Below, piece after piece: positions 23,930 through 37,324 of a stretch of 64,000 nucleotides of DNA. The notes beneath the pieces were generated by a model. The model did no database searches. It was given only the letters and a program-made list of their open reading frames with translations, and was not told where the DNA came from. How positions within the stretch are numbered: position 1 is the stretch's first letter; each line of letters begins with the position of its first letter. This DNA is from Ophioderma brevispina (Eukaryota; Echinodermata; Ophiuroidea; Amphilepidida; Ophiodermatidae). Location of the stretch: positions 1 through 64,000 of the forward strand of contig JAMKCH010035354.1 in assembly GCA_023653785.1 (NCBI GenBank), written 5' to 3'. The position numbers and the translations under genes were made by a program.

Positions 23930-25059
23930 CTGCAAGCAGCGGGGCTTAGTCAATGCATCCTCCATTCTAAACCCAACTCTAATGCACGGCAGAAAATGCT
24001 GAAACTATGAATCATCCCTCTCTTTCCACACTTTTGATAAAGTTCATATTCCTACTATAATGGCTAATATTGACCACATCTAACTGCCAAGGAGCTGCGT
24101 TATTCATGCAATGGGTTTGAGACTTAAATTACTCTAAATGACTTGCTTAGTTAGTTAGTGGCATACATAGTAATTTTCATTGTATTACAGTGCAGTAGTT
24201 TTATTCATCTATACACAACATTTCATTACATCAATCAAAATGTCTTGATAATCATGGCGCATTTTTACATATATTAGTCCTAAAAAAAGTTATTGCTGTA
24301 ACCCAACCGACCTTAACTTAGGATAGTAAAAGCACCCAAATTTTTCAAGTTTGGATGTTTTTAGAAAAATGAGAACCTGCACCCAAAAACACACAATTTT
24401 GGTGCTTTTTTGAATCACAATAAAAAAACTCCACACTAAGTTTAAATCTTCAATACCTCCAGGTCATTAGTACAAAATCAACCAAATATGTTCATGCCCC
24501 AATTAGGCATATTACTGGTAACAGTCAACCCATGACATAACTCCGGTATAAAAATACACATTTTTGTCAGTTAAGCACACAACTTTTTTTTTAAATTTAG
24601 AGGCTAGACCGAAAATATTTTGTAACAGAATAAGAGTTGGTGTGAGTGCAGCATACATGGCAAAACACCTTAAGTGTTTCTAGAGAAAGATAGTAAGTGA
24701 TATTACCTACATAGTAACATATAAACATTATACACACACATCTCAGCCTTCGTTGGAATAACGCATCCAATATCGCACAAAGTTTCTCTGAAAATTGAAA
24801 TAATGTGGTTGGCTAGAGGCATTGTTTATTTCTTATTTAAATATGTACAATGACATCTAAGTTCTTTGGTCAAGTGGATGCAAGGTCTTTTTCCCACATT
24901 TCTATTCTCGCTTTCTTCGGAGGAAACAACGTCTAATCCCCCTCACAGTTCTTACGTTTATAAAGCGATGACTGAAACACTTCAAATTACAGAGAACCTA
25001 CTGCATAGTTGGATGCCACTCAAATGTAACTTCATTGAGGCTTTTTAAGTAATACTTAC

Positions 25060-25176
25060 GGGAAGTGTGAATCATGACGCGATGTACCAACTGTGAGACC
25101 ATTATCTTGCAAATGATATAACGCTGTTGTTGTATCAAGTCCTGTGATGTTCCTCAGAGTCGGTACATGCTCCTCA
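25060..25176 (-). CDS. Candidate internal exon (unidentified)
   Basis: On the minus strand, a pyrimidine-rich acceptor ending TTTCCTGAG (25,177) and a consensus donor CCC|GTAAGTATT (25,060/25,059) enclose 117 nt. These read without a stop as 38 codons, beginning EEHVPTLRNITGLDTTTAL and ending LTVGTSRHDSHFP, with natural-looking composition. I cannot assign a family. It lies 4 kb downstream of the outer ANKRD13C terminal exon and should belong to a different gene if real. Confidence 0.4.
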
Positions 25177-26602
25177 CTCAGGAAACCAGTAAGACAAATT
25201 CGATTGATTGTATACAAACCTTTGCATATCTAATTACAGTCTTATTTCAAATATGATTTTATTAACAAACAATTTTAATTAAAAATTCCATATTAGAAAT
25301 TAATACATTCTTTTTCACAGTTATCATTCTGACATTTAAAAAACAATGTTTAGAATTGTTTGTAAAATAATTCTTCTAGTTTCCGACCAAAAATATTGTA
25401 TAATTTTCTTTCTTTTTACAAAAATTAAAGTTAAAATCCACACAAACGTCAATTAGAACTATTTTAAAACCATTTGATTTGAATTACTTTACCAAAAATA
25501 CAAATATTACACAATGTTGGCCCTTTGTTTGAGCATACAAATATTATCTCTTGTACCTATTCCAGATGAAATCGCATACAGACTTAAGGGGCCTAAATAT
25601 TCCTCCCAATAAGGGATATGAAATCATAAGAATAGCCATGAAGTAGGGTCCATTCAAGTCATGCATCAGTGCATTGTTATCATATGCAGTGCATGGGACA
25701 CCCATGCATTGATCTACATGACTTGGCTATTCAGATGAAATCAATCACCCATATAGGAGGCATATACTAAATGCCATTTTACCTTCCCCAGTTCCAATGG
25801 CATATGAATTTTATCAGATAGGACTGACAGTCTGGATTACTGTGGCAATATCTATCAGAATCTTACTCCACAATCCTGTGTTATATATTCTTTGAGATTT
25901 TTTTTAAGTTGTTAGTGCCACAACAGTATTTGATTTATCCCACAAAATAAATATATGAGTCTGCCTCCTGTTAGTTAAAGGAGAATCATCAAGTCTTTGA
26001 TTATATAATGTCATTGATTATATTGATTATATCATGGCAAAGGTGTAATACAAAACTTGGCTTGGAAACTTGTGTCACTCAGTACAATTCTAAGATTTAT
26101 GGTTGATACAATATTGGCATCAAAACCATCAAAATAATAAAATCATTTTAAATACGCACACAAAAGGATTGCAAAATCTGCGGGACAAAGTAATTTGTAA
26201 TACTAAGTAATGTTACTGCAGTAAAATTGATTTAAAATAACATGATAAAACTGTAAAAACATAACAATGGCAAATTGGATGCATAATCAAATATAAGTAA
26301 CATAGTACTTTCTATATCTGGCCTAACCGCTAGACTGCACAATTGGCATAACACATGGACGACACAGGGATACGCTATTTGAATGTAATCCTCATTATTA
26401 CCTTTTAATTAACACCTTCAAGACAGGGACACAGGTGAGCTTCCTATTTGGTCGAGTGGTGGTATGTTCAATTGATTTTTTTTTATTATTCAAACCATAG
26501 TCTCTACACATGGACCAACAGCTTTACATCCCCTCTCAAAGACAAGGTGCTTTCAAGGTTCATTTTTTTCATTCTAAATGAACCGTGGTGAGGGACCAAA
26601 TG
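25177..26602. other. No gene recognised
   Basis: AT-rich sequence with no repeat or exon recognised, up to the CAAATG word that begins the duplicated region. Confidence 0.5.
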
Positions 26603-29600
26603 TCCCTTACCCCTCAAAAGGTTCTACCTCTTAAAAAGTAACAAATGTTCCAGTATTAGCGCAAATCTAGAGATCACGAAAGAATCCAAGAAAAATCTCA
26701 GTGAGGATGGATCCTGCTCTCCATACCGATCCTTGAAGGTGACCACACTGAATCAGTTGGGAAAATATGTTGGCATTTGTTGTGATGTTTCCAAATTATA
26801 ATTGATCTAATACTTTCTTGGGCATTGTTTTGGAGATGAAAATAAGTTTCTCACATTTATCAGGCATTGTCAGGGGGTGGTCATGTACTCTATTCTGGCA
26901 TGCCAATTGGAATTATGTCACTGCATATTAAAATGCATACAGTATTGAAAAATGTATCCCCAAGCAATAGAAATCACATACAAGCTGGGTACAGGAGATG
27001 TGTGTATCTGCCAATAAATGCATTAATACAACGGACCTCACTTTATGCTTAAAGCCACACAGAGTACAGACAAAGATGATGTACATTCAAAACAGCATTA
27101 CACATTACATTAGCCTACCGATCTGTGATGATCAAATGGAGTTTACACCAGTTGAACTATCCCATATATACATTGCAAGGTTTCCACAAACATAATCAAC
27201 TCCCAATTATTTCAGTCCAATATGTTCTTGACAATCATTCCCCTTTAAAAACTCGATAACACGATCATCCTTTCGCTAAGGACATTTAAAATCTTATAGA
27301 ATTGTATATACACTAAAAATCGTTTTTAATAAATACAAACTTACAAAATTTGATAAAATGCAGATTTTACCACAAATACGCAAGTCTAGCAACATTCTGC
27401 TTTTTGTAGTCTGCATTGATGTCTGCCATTGATAAGTGCTCAGGTTTCGGTCACAAATGTCAGCATTGACTCTGAACAAGCGCCAGTTTGGCTACACTGT
27501 GCTCCATCAGATGTCTTTCAAATCAGATAAAAACCACACACTAGCAATAGCTGCAATTTTAGTTATCATAGGCTATGACATTTTATTCAAACTGTATAAC
27601 AACATTAGTTTGAAGGAAATTCCAGTTTTGCTGGCGAATGATTGGGTTATCTACTTTGGGTTAATGTGTTAACAATGACATCAACTAAAAAAATGTAACT
27701 TGTGTCATTTATTGTCTAAAATTAATTTTCTAGCACTTGAAACATAACATAAATATCCCCAAAGAACACACACCATTGTAGTTGGAATAAAGCACAATAA
27801 TATAGAATTAAAGGTATTGTTTTTAGCCTCTGCTGTGGATCTATCGTGTCATATCACACGGGCGACAACATTATTGAAGTAGAACCGGCACAGCGTAGTT
27901 GTTACACTAAAAATAGTGCTGTAGCCTGTGTTGATATAGTAGTATGTTGCAAGAGGTCTGGAGAAATTTCAAGTATTGATTAAAATTCATAATGGGTCGA
28001 AAATCATTTTAGAAATTTTCTTGGCAAGAAAAAGTAAAACCACAGAAGCAGCAAGCATGTCACTATCCAAAGGTTGCTCACACTGGCTAACCTCTTAAAG
28101 GTTCTCTCGGAGATCCCCCGCCTTCTTCCTCTCTCAAAATTAAAGTTCAGATTTAGTATGACTGAAACTACATATAGGACATACTTACAGTTATTTGGTC
28201 TGGTACTTTTGTTTTAAAGAAGAAATTCAAAAAAAGTATTTTATGGCAGTTAACCATTCCGCATCCAGTAAGCTTATAGACAGTCTCTCACATAAATCTA
28301 TACTATACAAATTGAATGGTTACGAAACTACCATAACCAAATCAGGAACTTTGGGAATTTGGCATTTGAAGTAATATTCATCCCTTAAAAGAAAAAAAAC
28401 TCTATGGCAACACACCTCCTAATGTTTTTTTATAGTAGGGGCAATTTGTTCAAGTATATAAGGTGGTATGTAGCATCATTTCAATAATGTCATTATAATA
28501 ATAATATATCATTATGCATATACCAAAATAATGTGGCATTTGCACATTAGGCCCAATTGCTCACCATATCTAACCAAATTATTATAATCAAAAATTAAAA
28601 AACATAAAAAAACAAAATTCCATTAAAATTCCAATTGACACACACACACATATATCCTTTGAAAAAAAAGCTGACAAAGTAGCGTTGCCAGACCATTATG
28701 TTGAGGTAAGATTCTGCCTTGGCCAAAAATCATAAAATCTCCAGCAATACACCACATATCAATATCTTCATATCAGGTGTGTAAAACAAATACTACCGTA
28801 TGAGGAGCCTCATCCCCAATGGCACAATATGACAACCCATTATAACATGGAGCTTATTGATTTCCCTTATGTATTTGGGGATCCAACATCATACCCAGAG
28901 TCAATTTCTCCACACACTGATGTATAGAGCTGAAGAACTGTTGCCTTGGGGGATTGAGGACCTCCAGGCTTGTAGTGAAATTTAAGAGGCCAAGTGTCCA
29001 AGTATGTCATTGATCAACACTTCAGGGCTAAAGATCGGAACCGGCTGGACTCCTCGCCGGTATCCCGTGGGATTTGGAAGAAGAGACTCGCGGGTATGTT
29101 GTCACGGAACTGGAAGTCCTGGAAAGTGACACGAGTGTGATGGTTGGTAGAAACTGGTATGTCTGTCGATAAAAATAACAAAATACACGGCCCCCATAAT
29201 CATCAATATATAATGTCTAATATCTTGCAACAATGCAATAATTTTAGTATCCACATAAATGTTTAAACTTTTTTTTAAATCAGATCAATTTAAAGATTTG
29301 TCAGAATTTATTAATATTGATGATTTTATATTTTTCATAAACCCTAGCTGGGTATAAAAGTCAAAAGAAAAATTCAGGTAAAGTCCAATTTAGGAATAAG
29401 AGTTAAAAATTATGTTTTTACATGCGAATTTGAAAGGGTGATATAAAATCGAGTCTAAGATTTCCATATTCTTGTACTTTTTGTTTTGCAATTTTTATTT
29501 GCAATAATTATCTTTAATAGATGATATGAGGCTCAAAAGCAAACTGTATTTTGGTCTTGTATTACTGTCTTTTATAGTCTGTATGGTATTGTGAAAAAAG

Positions 29601-30014
29601 TGCAAAAAATTGTGGACCTGTTATTTCAATTTTTTTATTGCATAAAGCATATTTTTAAATCCCCAAATACAAAAATTTGTGTCAATCAGGCCAGTAGAAC
29701 AGATTTCCACTAGCAAATTATGAACCTTCCAAAAATTTGACTTTAACATAAAAAAGGCCAAGAGTTCCATATGTACCCCCCCCCCTTCAAAGTCACATGA
29801 ACAAATTCTTTTTATTTTTGGCCTTAGGGTTAGGGGATTTGTTAGTGTTAGGCCATAAAAGAAATACTTTGTTTCCTGTAGAATTTGGAAGAGGGGGTAA
29901 CATATGGAACTCTTCCAAACACAAGGCGGTTGCTCGAACCACAAGTGTCGCATAGTGTGCAATCACTTGCTTTATGATGAAGTGTGGCAAATGATACTAG
30001 AAAGAGAACAAATG
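26603..30014 (+). repeat. Tandem segmental duplication, unit 1 (3.4 kb)
   Basis: The unit begins after CAAATG (26,597-26,602) and ends at CAAATG (30,009-30,014). The second unit then starts at once at 30,015 and also ends in CAAATG (38,170-38,175). Within the unit, 26,603-28,293 and about 28,320-28,882 match unit 2 only loosely, with many small indels. The stretch 28,883-30,014 matches 37,045-38,175 essentially perfectly. The exact block carries the terminal exon of ANKRD13C and intron sequence upstream of it. Confidence 0.95.
29014..29162 (-). CDS. ANKRD13C terminal exon, outer duplicate copy
   Basis: Base-for-base identical to the exon at 37,176-37,324, including its acceptor CGACAG, its stop and its internal frame irregularities. 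It encodes the same 48-codon C-terminus (IPV..., VTFQDFQF, SRF). Being farther from the upstream exons and 8.16 kb downstream of the other copy, it would be used only if splicing skipped the inner copy. It may equally be the same locus represented twice in the assembly. Confidence 0.8.
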
Positions 30015-31904
30015 TCCTTACCCCTCAAAAGGCGTTCTACCTCGTAAAAAGTAAACAATGTTTCAGTATTAGCCAATCTAGTATAAGAAAGAATCCAAGA
30101 AAAATATCAGTGAGGATGGATCTGTCTCCATACCGATCCTTGAAGGTGACCACACTGAATCAGTGGGAAAATATGTGCATTGTGTGATTGATGTTTCAAA
30201 TAATTATAGCACCTAAATACTTTCTTGGCAGTTTTTGGAGATGAAAATAAAGTGATCTTCCTTTTATCAGGATTTGTCAGGGGTTGTCTGTACTCTATTA
30301 TGCATGCCAATTGTAAGTAATGTCACTGCCATATTAAAAATATTACAGTATGACAAAAGGTAGCTCCACTGCAATAGAACTTCAAACATACAAAGCTGGT
30401 ACATGAGCTTGTGATCTGCAATAAAAATGCATAATACAACAGTAACCTACTTTATGCTTCAAGCCACACAGAGTACAGGCACCCAGTGATAGAAATTTCA
30501 AACAGCAATTACACTGACATTAGCCTAACTACCGATATGTGAGGATCAATGGAGTTTACACCAGCTTGAACTATCCCATATCACCGTGCCAGGTTAACAC
30601 ATATCAAATCCCAATTATTCGTCAAAGATTTTTGACAATCATTCCCTTAAAACTCATGTACCAGATCATCCTTTTCAGCATAGGACAAAAAATATATAGA
30701 ATTGTATAATACACTTAAAAAATCTTTTTCTTAAATACAAACTTACAAATTTGCTAAAATGGCAGATTTTACCACAAAATCCGCAAGTCTAGCAACATCT
30801 GCTTTTTTTGTAGTTTGCATGTGTCGCATTGATCAGTGATCAAGTTCGGTCACAAATGTCAGCATTGACTCTGAACAAGCGCCAGTTTGGGCTACAATGT
30901 GCTCCATCAGCGTCTCAAATCAGAAATAAAAAATCCACACACTAGCAATAGCTGCAAATTTTAGTTATCAAGGCTTATGACATTTCTATTCAAAATTGAT
31001 ACCTCAACATTAGTTTGCAAGGAATTCAGCAGTTTTTGATGTTAATGATTTTGGTCTTACTTTGGGTTAATGTGTGACATGCTCAAAACTAAAAAAATGT
31101 AATTGTTGGTCATTTATTTCTAAACTACATTTTCTTAGAACTTTGGAAATAACATAAATATCCCCAAAGAACACACACCGATTGTAGCTTGAATAAGCAC
31201 AATAGATAGAATAAAGGTATTGTTTTAGCCTCTGCTGTTTACTATCGTGTCATATCACACGGGCGACAACATTATTTTAAGTAGAGAACCAGGAACAAGC
31301 CGAGTGTTTTACCCTAAAAAGTGCTGAGCTGTGTGCTATAGTAGTATGTGCAGAGTCTGGAGAAATTCAGTTATTGATTAAAAGTCACATGGGGCGAAAA
31401 TCATTTTCGAAACTGTTCTTTGGCAAGAAAAGTAAAACCACAGAAGGCAGCAAGCATGTCGACTACAAGGTGGCTCACACTGGGAACCTCTAAAGGTTCT
31501 TCTCGGAGATCCCCAGCTTCTTTCCTTCTTCAAAATTATAAGTTCAGATTTTAGTATGGACTGAAAAACGACATATAGGGACATACTTACAGTTTTATTT
31601 GGTCTGAGTACCTTGTTTTGAAAAGAATTCAAAAAAATTTTTATGCAGTTACCCATTCCGCATCCAGTAAGCTCTAACGTCTCACATAAAATCACAATTA
31701 CTAACAAACCCAGAGCATTCAATGATGCTTAGCCTATAATCTGATGCCATTCAAAGACACAAAAATCTTTAAGGACCTTTATATATTAGTTACAATAGAA
31801 AAGTGAACATTAATACAATTTTGTTTTATGATATAAATCAAACCATGGAAAGGTGATCACTTTATTAAAAACATGGAAGAACGCAAAAGACGCACCATAC
31901 GTTA

Positions 31905-32110
31905 GAATGGGATTTTGCGGGATCCCATTCTGCATCACATGACATTATTGAGGTGAAAGTCCCCAAAAACTGGTGCATGCATTGTGGGATGAACTCAATA
32001 CACTCTGAGATAGCAGGGTGTTTGTAAGGCCACGTATGATGGTGGAGTGAGAGAATTGGGCTGTTTCAGTTAACCCAGTGCAAGGTTAAAGGGAGCAAAA
32101 CAAATGTTGC
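31905..32110 (+). repeat. Dispersed repeat, copy a
   Basis: Shares with 35,700-35,890 a series of phrases in the same order: TGGGATTTTG, TCACATG, TGAGGTGAAA, GTGCATG, then a GGGTTT/GGTGTTT and GAGAGAATT block, and AACxCAGTGCAAG-TTAAAG. A third diverged fragment is at about 8,325-8,405. No terminal structure was resolved. Confidence 0.75.
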
Positions 32111-34361
32111 GTATTGCCATCATTAGTGCACCTTCATATGGCAGGCTAATGAATTAAATACCACCTAGGGTCCGAGCCGGGCCATACAAGGAAACGTACT
32201 ATGCATTATAAAGTGTTCTCTGGTCTGCAAGCAAACATAGTTTTAGTTTCAGTATACTTTGGTAAAGGTTAGAAGTAGAAAGTATGAAGAAGGCAATGGA
32301 AAATCCTTCTTTGGATTATGGAAAAGAAAACTTTCATAACATACAAAAGCAAACAAAGAAACACGGCTAATAAGATAATAGCTTGATAATGGAATATCAT
32401 GTAGGCCTAAGGGCATGTTATATTTAGGTCAAAAATGAATGAAAATAACATCTTTAAGAAAACTTAAAACTTTTTAACTTTTATATCAATAACAGGATCT
32501 CATCAATAAAAACAAACTTCAATTAAGATTAAAATTAGGTACTGCCGAGTGAGAGCCTACAGATCTAACATTTGATTGTTTGGACAGATTATTTCATGTA
32601 CAGTAGCTTTGAGATAAGCATTTGCGGTTATAATATAGCCTACTGGATTTTTTCAAACAAGGCAGAAGGGAAATAATAAACCGCACCATACTTTTGATCA
32701 TGGTAATAACAAGCTCTCAATTGAATACATTTCATATAAATGTGATTGATTGCACCAAAGTACTTTAGAAATGTGATGTAGGCCTATTATTAATTTAATC
32801 TTTTGTTATTTCTGTGTAAAAATCTGTTAATGTATTCTTTTAATTCTGTTAACATCAAAGAGTTAAAAATGCCCCTGCGACAAAGTTGGTTTTCAAAAAA
32901 CATTCACACATTGGTCAATACAAACTTTTCCAAGATCAGTGTAAAATGAAAATAGGTAGTAGAAATTATGTTCTTATTTGAGATGACAAATAAAACTATA
33001 TAGGGTGAAAGACAAAGACTATGTCGGTCATTTGTTTTTAACACTATATTAATTTGCCAATTAAAAATAAGAAACAATTTATACAAGAAGAGTCATTAAC
33101 AAAGGACATCGGACCCTAACCTAAATGAATCTGTTATGACTTAAATTAGGCCTGATTTTTGCATATTACCTGAACACTTTACAATAGGCGTACAAATCAA
33201 AGATCTAAACCTCTGTGAATTATTTATTTATAAACATGCATTGAAAGTCATAATCACATGAACGCAAACACTCAACACATTGGCTTTCGTGATCCACAGC
33301 TCATCCCCGTGACTTTACCAAAAGGAGTTGAGATTTTTACAGATGACAGCCGTTAGCCGAAAGTTATACATGTTGCATAATAATACTTGATTAGATCTAT
33401 CTGGAAGAAAATTAGTCATTTTTATTTTCTGTCCGAAAAGGGACAGAAATTTAACGCCAGTGGCCTGGCCTCTGGGGACCGTGATATAAAATTTGTTAAA
33501 TACATCAAACCCGCCTCATTTTTTTTTCCCAAAAACACTGAAAATTTTGCAATTAATCTTCAGGGAATCTAATGAACCATAAACAAAATGAGGTGTTGGT
33601 AGAGCAAAAAATGACACCTTTTAATTATTTGAAGTGGCCCTGCATTATATGAAATGTACCTACGGCACTTGTTAACTATTCAAAGGGTCACTGAAAAATT
33701 TTCAGAAAGAAAAATGCGTCACATTTTCTTTTAAAGTCGGGGTTTTACATCTTAGAATGCAGACCCAGAGTATTATCACCCCTGAAAGGAACCAGCCACA
33801 AAATTTTATTTTGATGTGTATAATATAATACAAATGCGCCTTAATCATTGCAATAGTAAATGGTACTTCATTGTCATACGTAAGGTAACTAAAATATATG
33901 ATTTGAACTCCACAAAAAATATACCAAATTAATCTGGGCTGGGTTGTTTTTTAACATAATTTAACTTGACAATTACTTCAAGTGACAAGGCTATAGCCAA
34001 GCTAGGTAAACATGGAAATATAGATTCAATAGCCAATCTATGTAAACTATATGAAACATTACAGACTTATTAATGTACTGTTTACTTACCCGAAACCACA
34101 AAATACGGCCAAAATTTAATGACAAGACTTTTAAATCAATATTGTTGTTATGGAAATCCTGTTTATTTGCTTTGTCAACTTCCAAGGAACAGCCAATATT
34201 TTGCTGGTATAAATTTTAAGTCGCGAGATTTCAATCGCGTTAAGACATTGCTCCCTGTGGACCTGCATACAGGAGTTTGTCAATCTGTGTTGGAAGCTTT
34301 ACAACACTTAAGGAGAGTAAATTCATAACTCTTCATTTCTTAGGTTTCCTTACTTAACCCC

Positions 34362-34959
34362 GGGGGGGGGGGGGGGGGAGAGTTCTCACCTTTGGTTTGG
34401 GTAGGGACGTGCCTCCACGACTCTGGAAGTGGGACCAATAGCTATACCATTTTTGCCAAAAAAGGGACCCATAAGCTATACCCAGAGATGCAAATTTAGG
34501 CCAAAGTAACCCAAATTTGCCATTCTCACTGCAAAAGATTTGCATTTTAAGCACATTTGGACAATTTTGCTTCCGATGAGGAAATTTGACTAATTTTCCA
34601 ACAATTATAGAAAATTTTTGTTCCGAGAGGAAAAATGCGGCTAATTTTTCAAATCAGAAAATTTTGAAAAAAAAAAACGACCCATTGCTATACCAAAATT
34701 GGCATGAAAAAGGGGGTCCTTGAGTTATACAGAGGTGAAAATGGGACGGTGGCGTGTGGCACGCACTGTATGGTCATTTGTGTTGAGAACCCCCCCCCCC
34801 CCCCCACCCCCCCCCCCCCCCCCCCCACGGACGTAACCGGTAGTAGTTTCTCTCAATACATTTTATGTCAATGTCTAAGACTACATTATAAAATTTGTGA
34901 AGTAATCACTTTGCTTGAACTAAATTATCTAAGTCCATGGTCTGGGTCATTGTGTTGAG

Positions 34960-34994
<35 letters not shown>

Positions 34995-35111
34995 ACTTAC
35001 CCGTAGTTTCTCTTTCAATAACATTTAGTCAATGTCTAAGATACATATTAAAATTTGTGAAGTATGAAGTAAATCACCTCGTGCTTGAACTAAATTATGT
35101 TGAAGTCCATG
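34362..35111. repeat. Poly-C/G-bounded repeat with a ~170-bp internal duplication
   Basis: A G run at 34,363-34,378 followed by GAGAGTTCTCA is mirrored by TGTTGAGAA plus a C run near 34,773-34,827, suggesting a small inverted-repeat element related to the interior of 7,358-7,820. The stretch starting GTCATTTGTGTTGAGAA (about 34,771) is then repeated at about 34,943 (GTCATTGTGTTGAGAA), each copy followed by a long C run, a CGGAC-TAACC phrase and the same tail through AAGTCCATG. Long C runs make this a spot where assembly may be wrong. Confidence 0.7.
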
Positions 35112-35699
35112 TCAACCTCTTGTAGCTCCGTGGTGGCAATTTACTCACCAAGGACAATCTTGTCAACTGGTCAACATATGACTGGGGTGTTGATAACAGA
35201 GTATTGTAAAATGGTCAAATTATACAAAATTACTAAAATTTTTGACATATCAATTAAACTCGACCAATATATACATCACGATTTCAAACCAATCGACAAT
35301 TCAAAATGGGTAATTTTACCCCCCCCACCACTTATAATACCAGACTAGTTTTTAACACTTTTTCCATAAAAATATTGAAAAAGCAACAATTTCACATTCA
35401 GTAAATATGTGACAAGCTACAAAGGTGTAGATGTTATCATGCAAGTTCCCAAGCAATAAACAGTGTTGCATGAACCTGGCTTATAGAAGCAGAGGGTGTT
35501 TTGACTAATCCCATAATACAGTGCATGGGCCTATAATGTTCTGTACTAAAAGTCAGTAATTTAGGGCAGTTTAAAGAAGTAGTTTAAGGAGCACAAACTT
35601 TCATATTTTAAATTGTTTGTTAAAGTACTAGGGTTTTGTGTGCAGGAATGGGTGTTGTTTGTACAAGGTTTTAGTTTTTAATTTTATGTATATGATTAA

Positions 35700-35890
35700 A
35701 CATGGGATTTTGTGCGATCACATGCCTGGATCATGCATGGGATTATGAGGTGAAATGCTACCAAAACTGTGCATGTGGGAGGGGCTAAATATGCTTCTAG
35801 GTAGCTGGTGGGTTTCTAAGGCAACTTAGGAGTGATTGAAGGGAGAGAGAATTTGGGTGTTTCAAGTTAACACAGTGCAAGATTAAAGTC
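35700..35890 (+). repeat. Dispersed repeat, copy b
   Basis: Diverged direct copy of 31,905-32,110, about 3.8 kb apart, ending in the shared AACACAGTGCAAGATTAAAG. Confidence 0.75.
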
Positions 35891-37175
35891 AAGATATTAC
35901 TATTATTATAGAGCGCTTTTGAACCATGTGTGAAAATGCATTCGTGAATGAGACTTGCATAACTAAGCACTATCTTCAGGAGCAAATGGGAATGAGTGTA
36001 AAGTACACATGGTACAAGGGCACAGGAAACTTTTTTGACACTGGGGAAGATATTGGTGGGAAACAATAACAACCTACCATTCGGGCAATGGGAATAACAA
36101 ACTATAATTACCTAGATAAGCATGAAATTTAAGCCAAAGTGGTTATCAGACTAGGCTGCAAAGCAATGCCTCTCTAGGCCAGCATTGAAAATACATGGCT
36201 TTCAGCTTCCACACAGCATGCATCACATTGGTAGGACACAGACAATTCACCATAATCTTGCCTACCAACACACATATTCATGCAAAAAACACAAAAGACG
36301 AACAAAATGCCCCAAAAAGGCAACTCTGCTCAGAATTTCAAAATCCACAACATAACTTTTCAAAGGACATGTCATACTGCACTACCGCGAGTTTCAAAGG
36401 AATTGGAAAGACATGAGAGACGAGTTTAGGAGAGAACATTGGGTTTCCTACTCAACTTGCTACGTGATGACAATAGCCTAATTATAGGCTAAAATGAAGG
36501 TCGACAAAATAACCAAATCAAGGAAACTTTGGAATTGGCATTTGAAGTAATATTCATCCATTTTCAAAGAAAAAAAAACTCTATGTAACAAATCCTATAA
36601 TGTTTTTTTTATTAGTAGTGGGGCAATTTGTTCAAGTATATAGGTGTAGCACTCATTTCAATAAGGTGCATTATAAAAATAATTATATCATGCATGCATA
36701 TTACAAACTAAATTGATGCAGATTATGCCCAATTGCTCACAATATCTAAACCAAAATAAAAAGAAAACGCCTGCAAAAGAAAATTAAAGTTTAAAAAAAA
36801 AGTGACACACACACACATATCTCCTTTGAAAACAAAAGCTGACAAAGTAGACGTTGCTAGCCCATTATTGTTGAGGTAAGATCTGCCTTGGCAAAATCAA
36901 TAAAAATCTCCAGCTACTTATAGCAATAATCATATCAGGTGTGTACACAAATACTACAGTTATGAAGCCTCATCCCCCATGGCACAGATATGACAACACA
37001 TATTAACATGTGAGCTTAGGGTTCCCCTCAGTATTCTGGGGATTCCAACATCATACCCAGAGTCAATTTCTCCACACACTGATGTATAGAGCTGAAGAAC
37101 TGTTGCCTTGGGGGATTGAGGACCTCCAGGCTTGTAGTGAAATTTAAGAGGCCAAGTGTCCAAGTATGTCATTGA

Positions 37176-37324
37176 TCAACACTTCAGGGCTAAAGATCGG
37201 AACCGGCTGGACTCCTCGCCGGTATCCCGTGGGATTTGGAAGAAGAGACTCGCGGGTATGTTGTCACGGAACTGGAAGTCCTGGAAAGTGACACGAGTGT
37301 GATGGTTGGTAGAAACTGGTATGT
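37176..37324 (-). CDS. ANKRD13C: ANKRD13C terminal exon (C-terminus of GPCR-chaperone domain)
   Basis: The minus-strand acceptor CGACAG (37,330-37,325) opens 149 nt: two bases completing the split Asp codon from the 42.6-kb exon, 48 codons and TGA at 37,176. The joined protein reads PGFPIKI-D-IPV, and then VTFQDFQFRDNIPASLF and SRF near the end, as in the ANKRD13C C-terminus. ANKRD13C is an ankyrin-repeat protein of the cytosolic face of the ER that acts as a chaperone for G-protein-coupled receptor biogenesis; that is known of the vertebrate family. Between IPV and VTFQ the expected PTIT-like residues occur in another frame. Near the end a DYxED-SRFPDL-like ending with a TAG is also spread over other frames. 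I infer several small indels, as sequencing errors or real decay. The identity is firm; the exact C-terminus is not. Confidence 0.88.

Larger units (their letters stand above)
31699..36495. other. 4.8-kb segment present only in duplication unit 2
   Basis: AT-rich sequence with no exon recognised. It holds two diverged direct copies of a dispersed repeat (about 31,905-32,110 and 35,700-35,890) and a poly-C-bounded repeat region at 34,362-35,111. The edges are approximate because flanking homology is noisy. No clear inverted termini or target duplication were found, so I cannot say whether it is an insertion in unit 2 or a deletion from unit 1. The 69-codon frame at 34,119-34,328 is unidentified. 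Confidence 0.7.

Noticed and set aside
29621..29962. 113-codon minus-strand frame, identical at 37,782-38,123
   Set aside because: Identity only reflects the duplicated block. It lies in the last ANKRD13C intron, contains a poly-G/C translation and has no domain or splice context.
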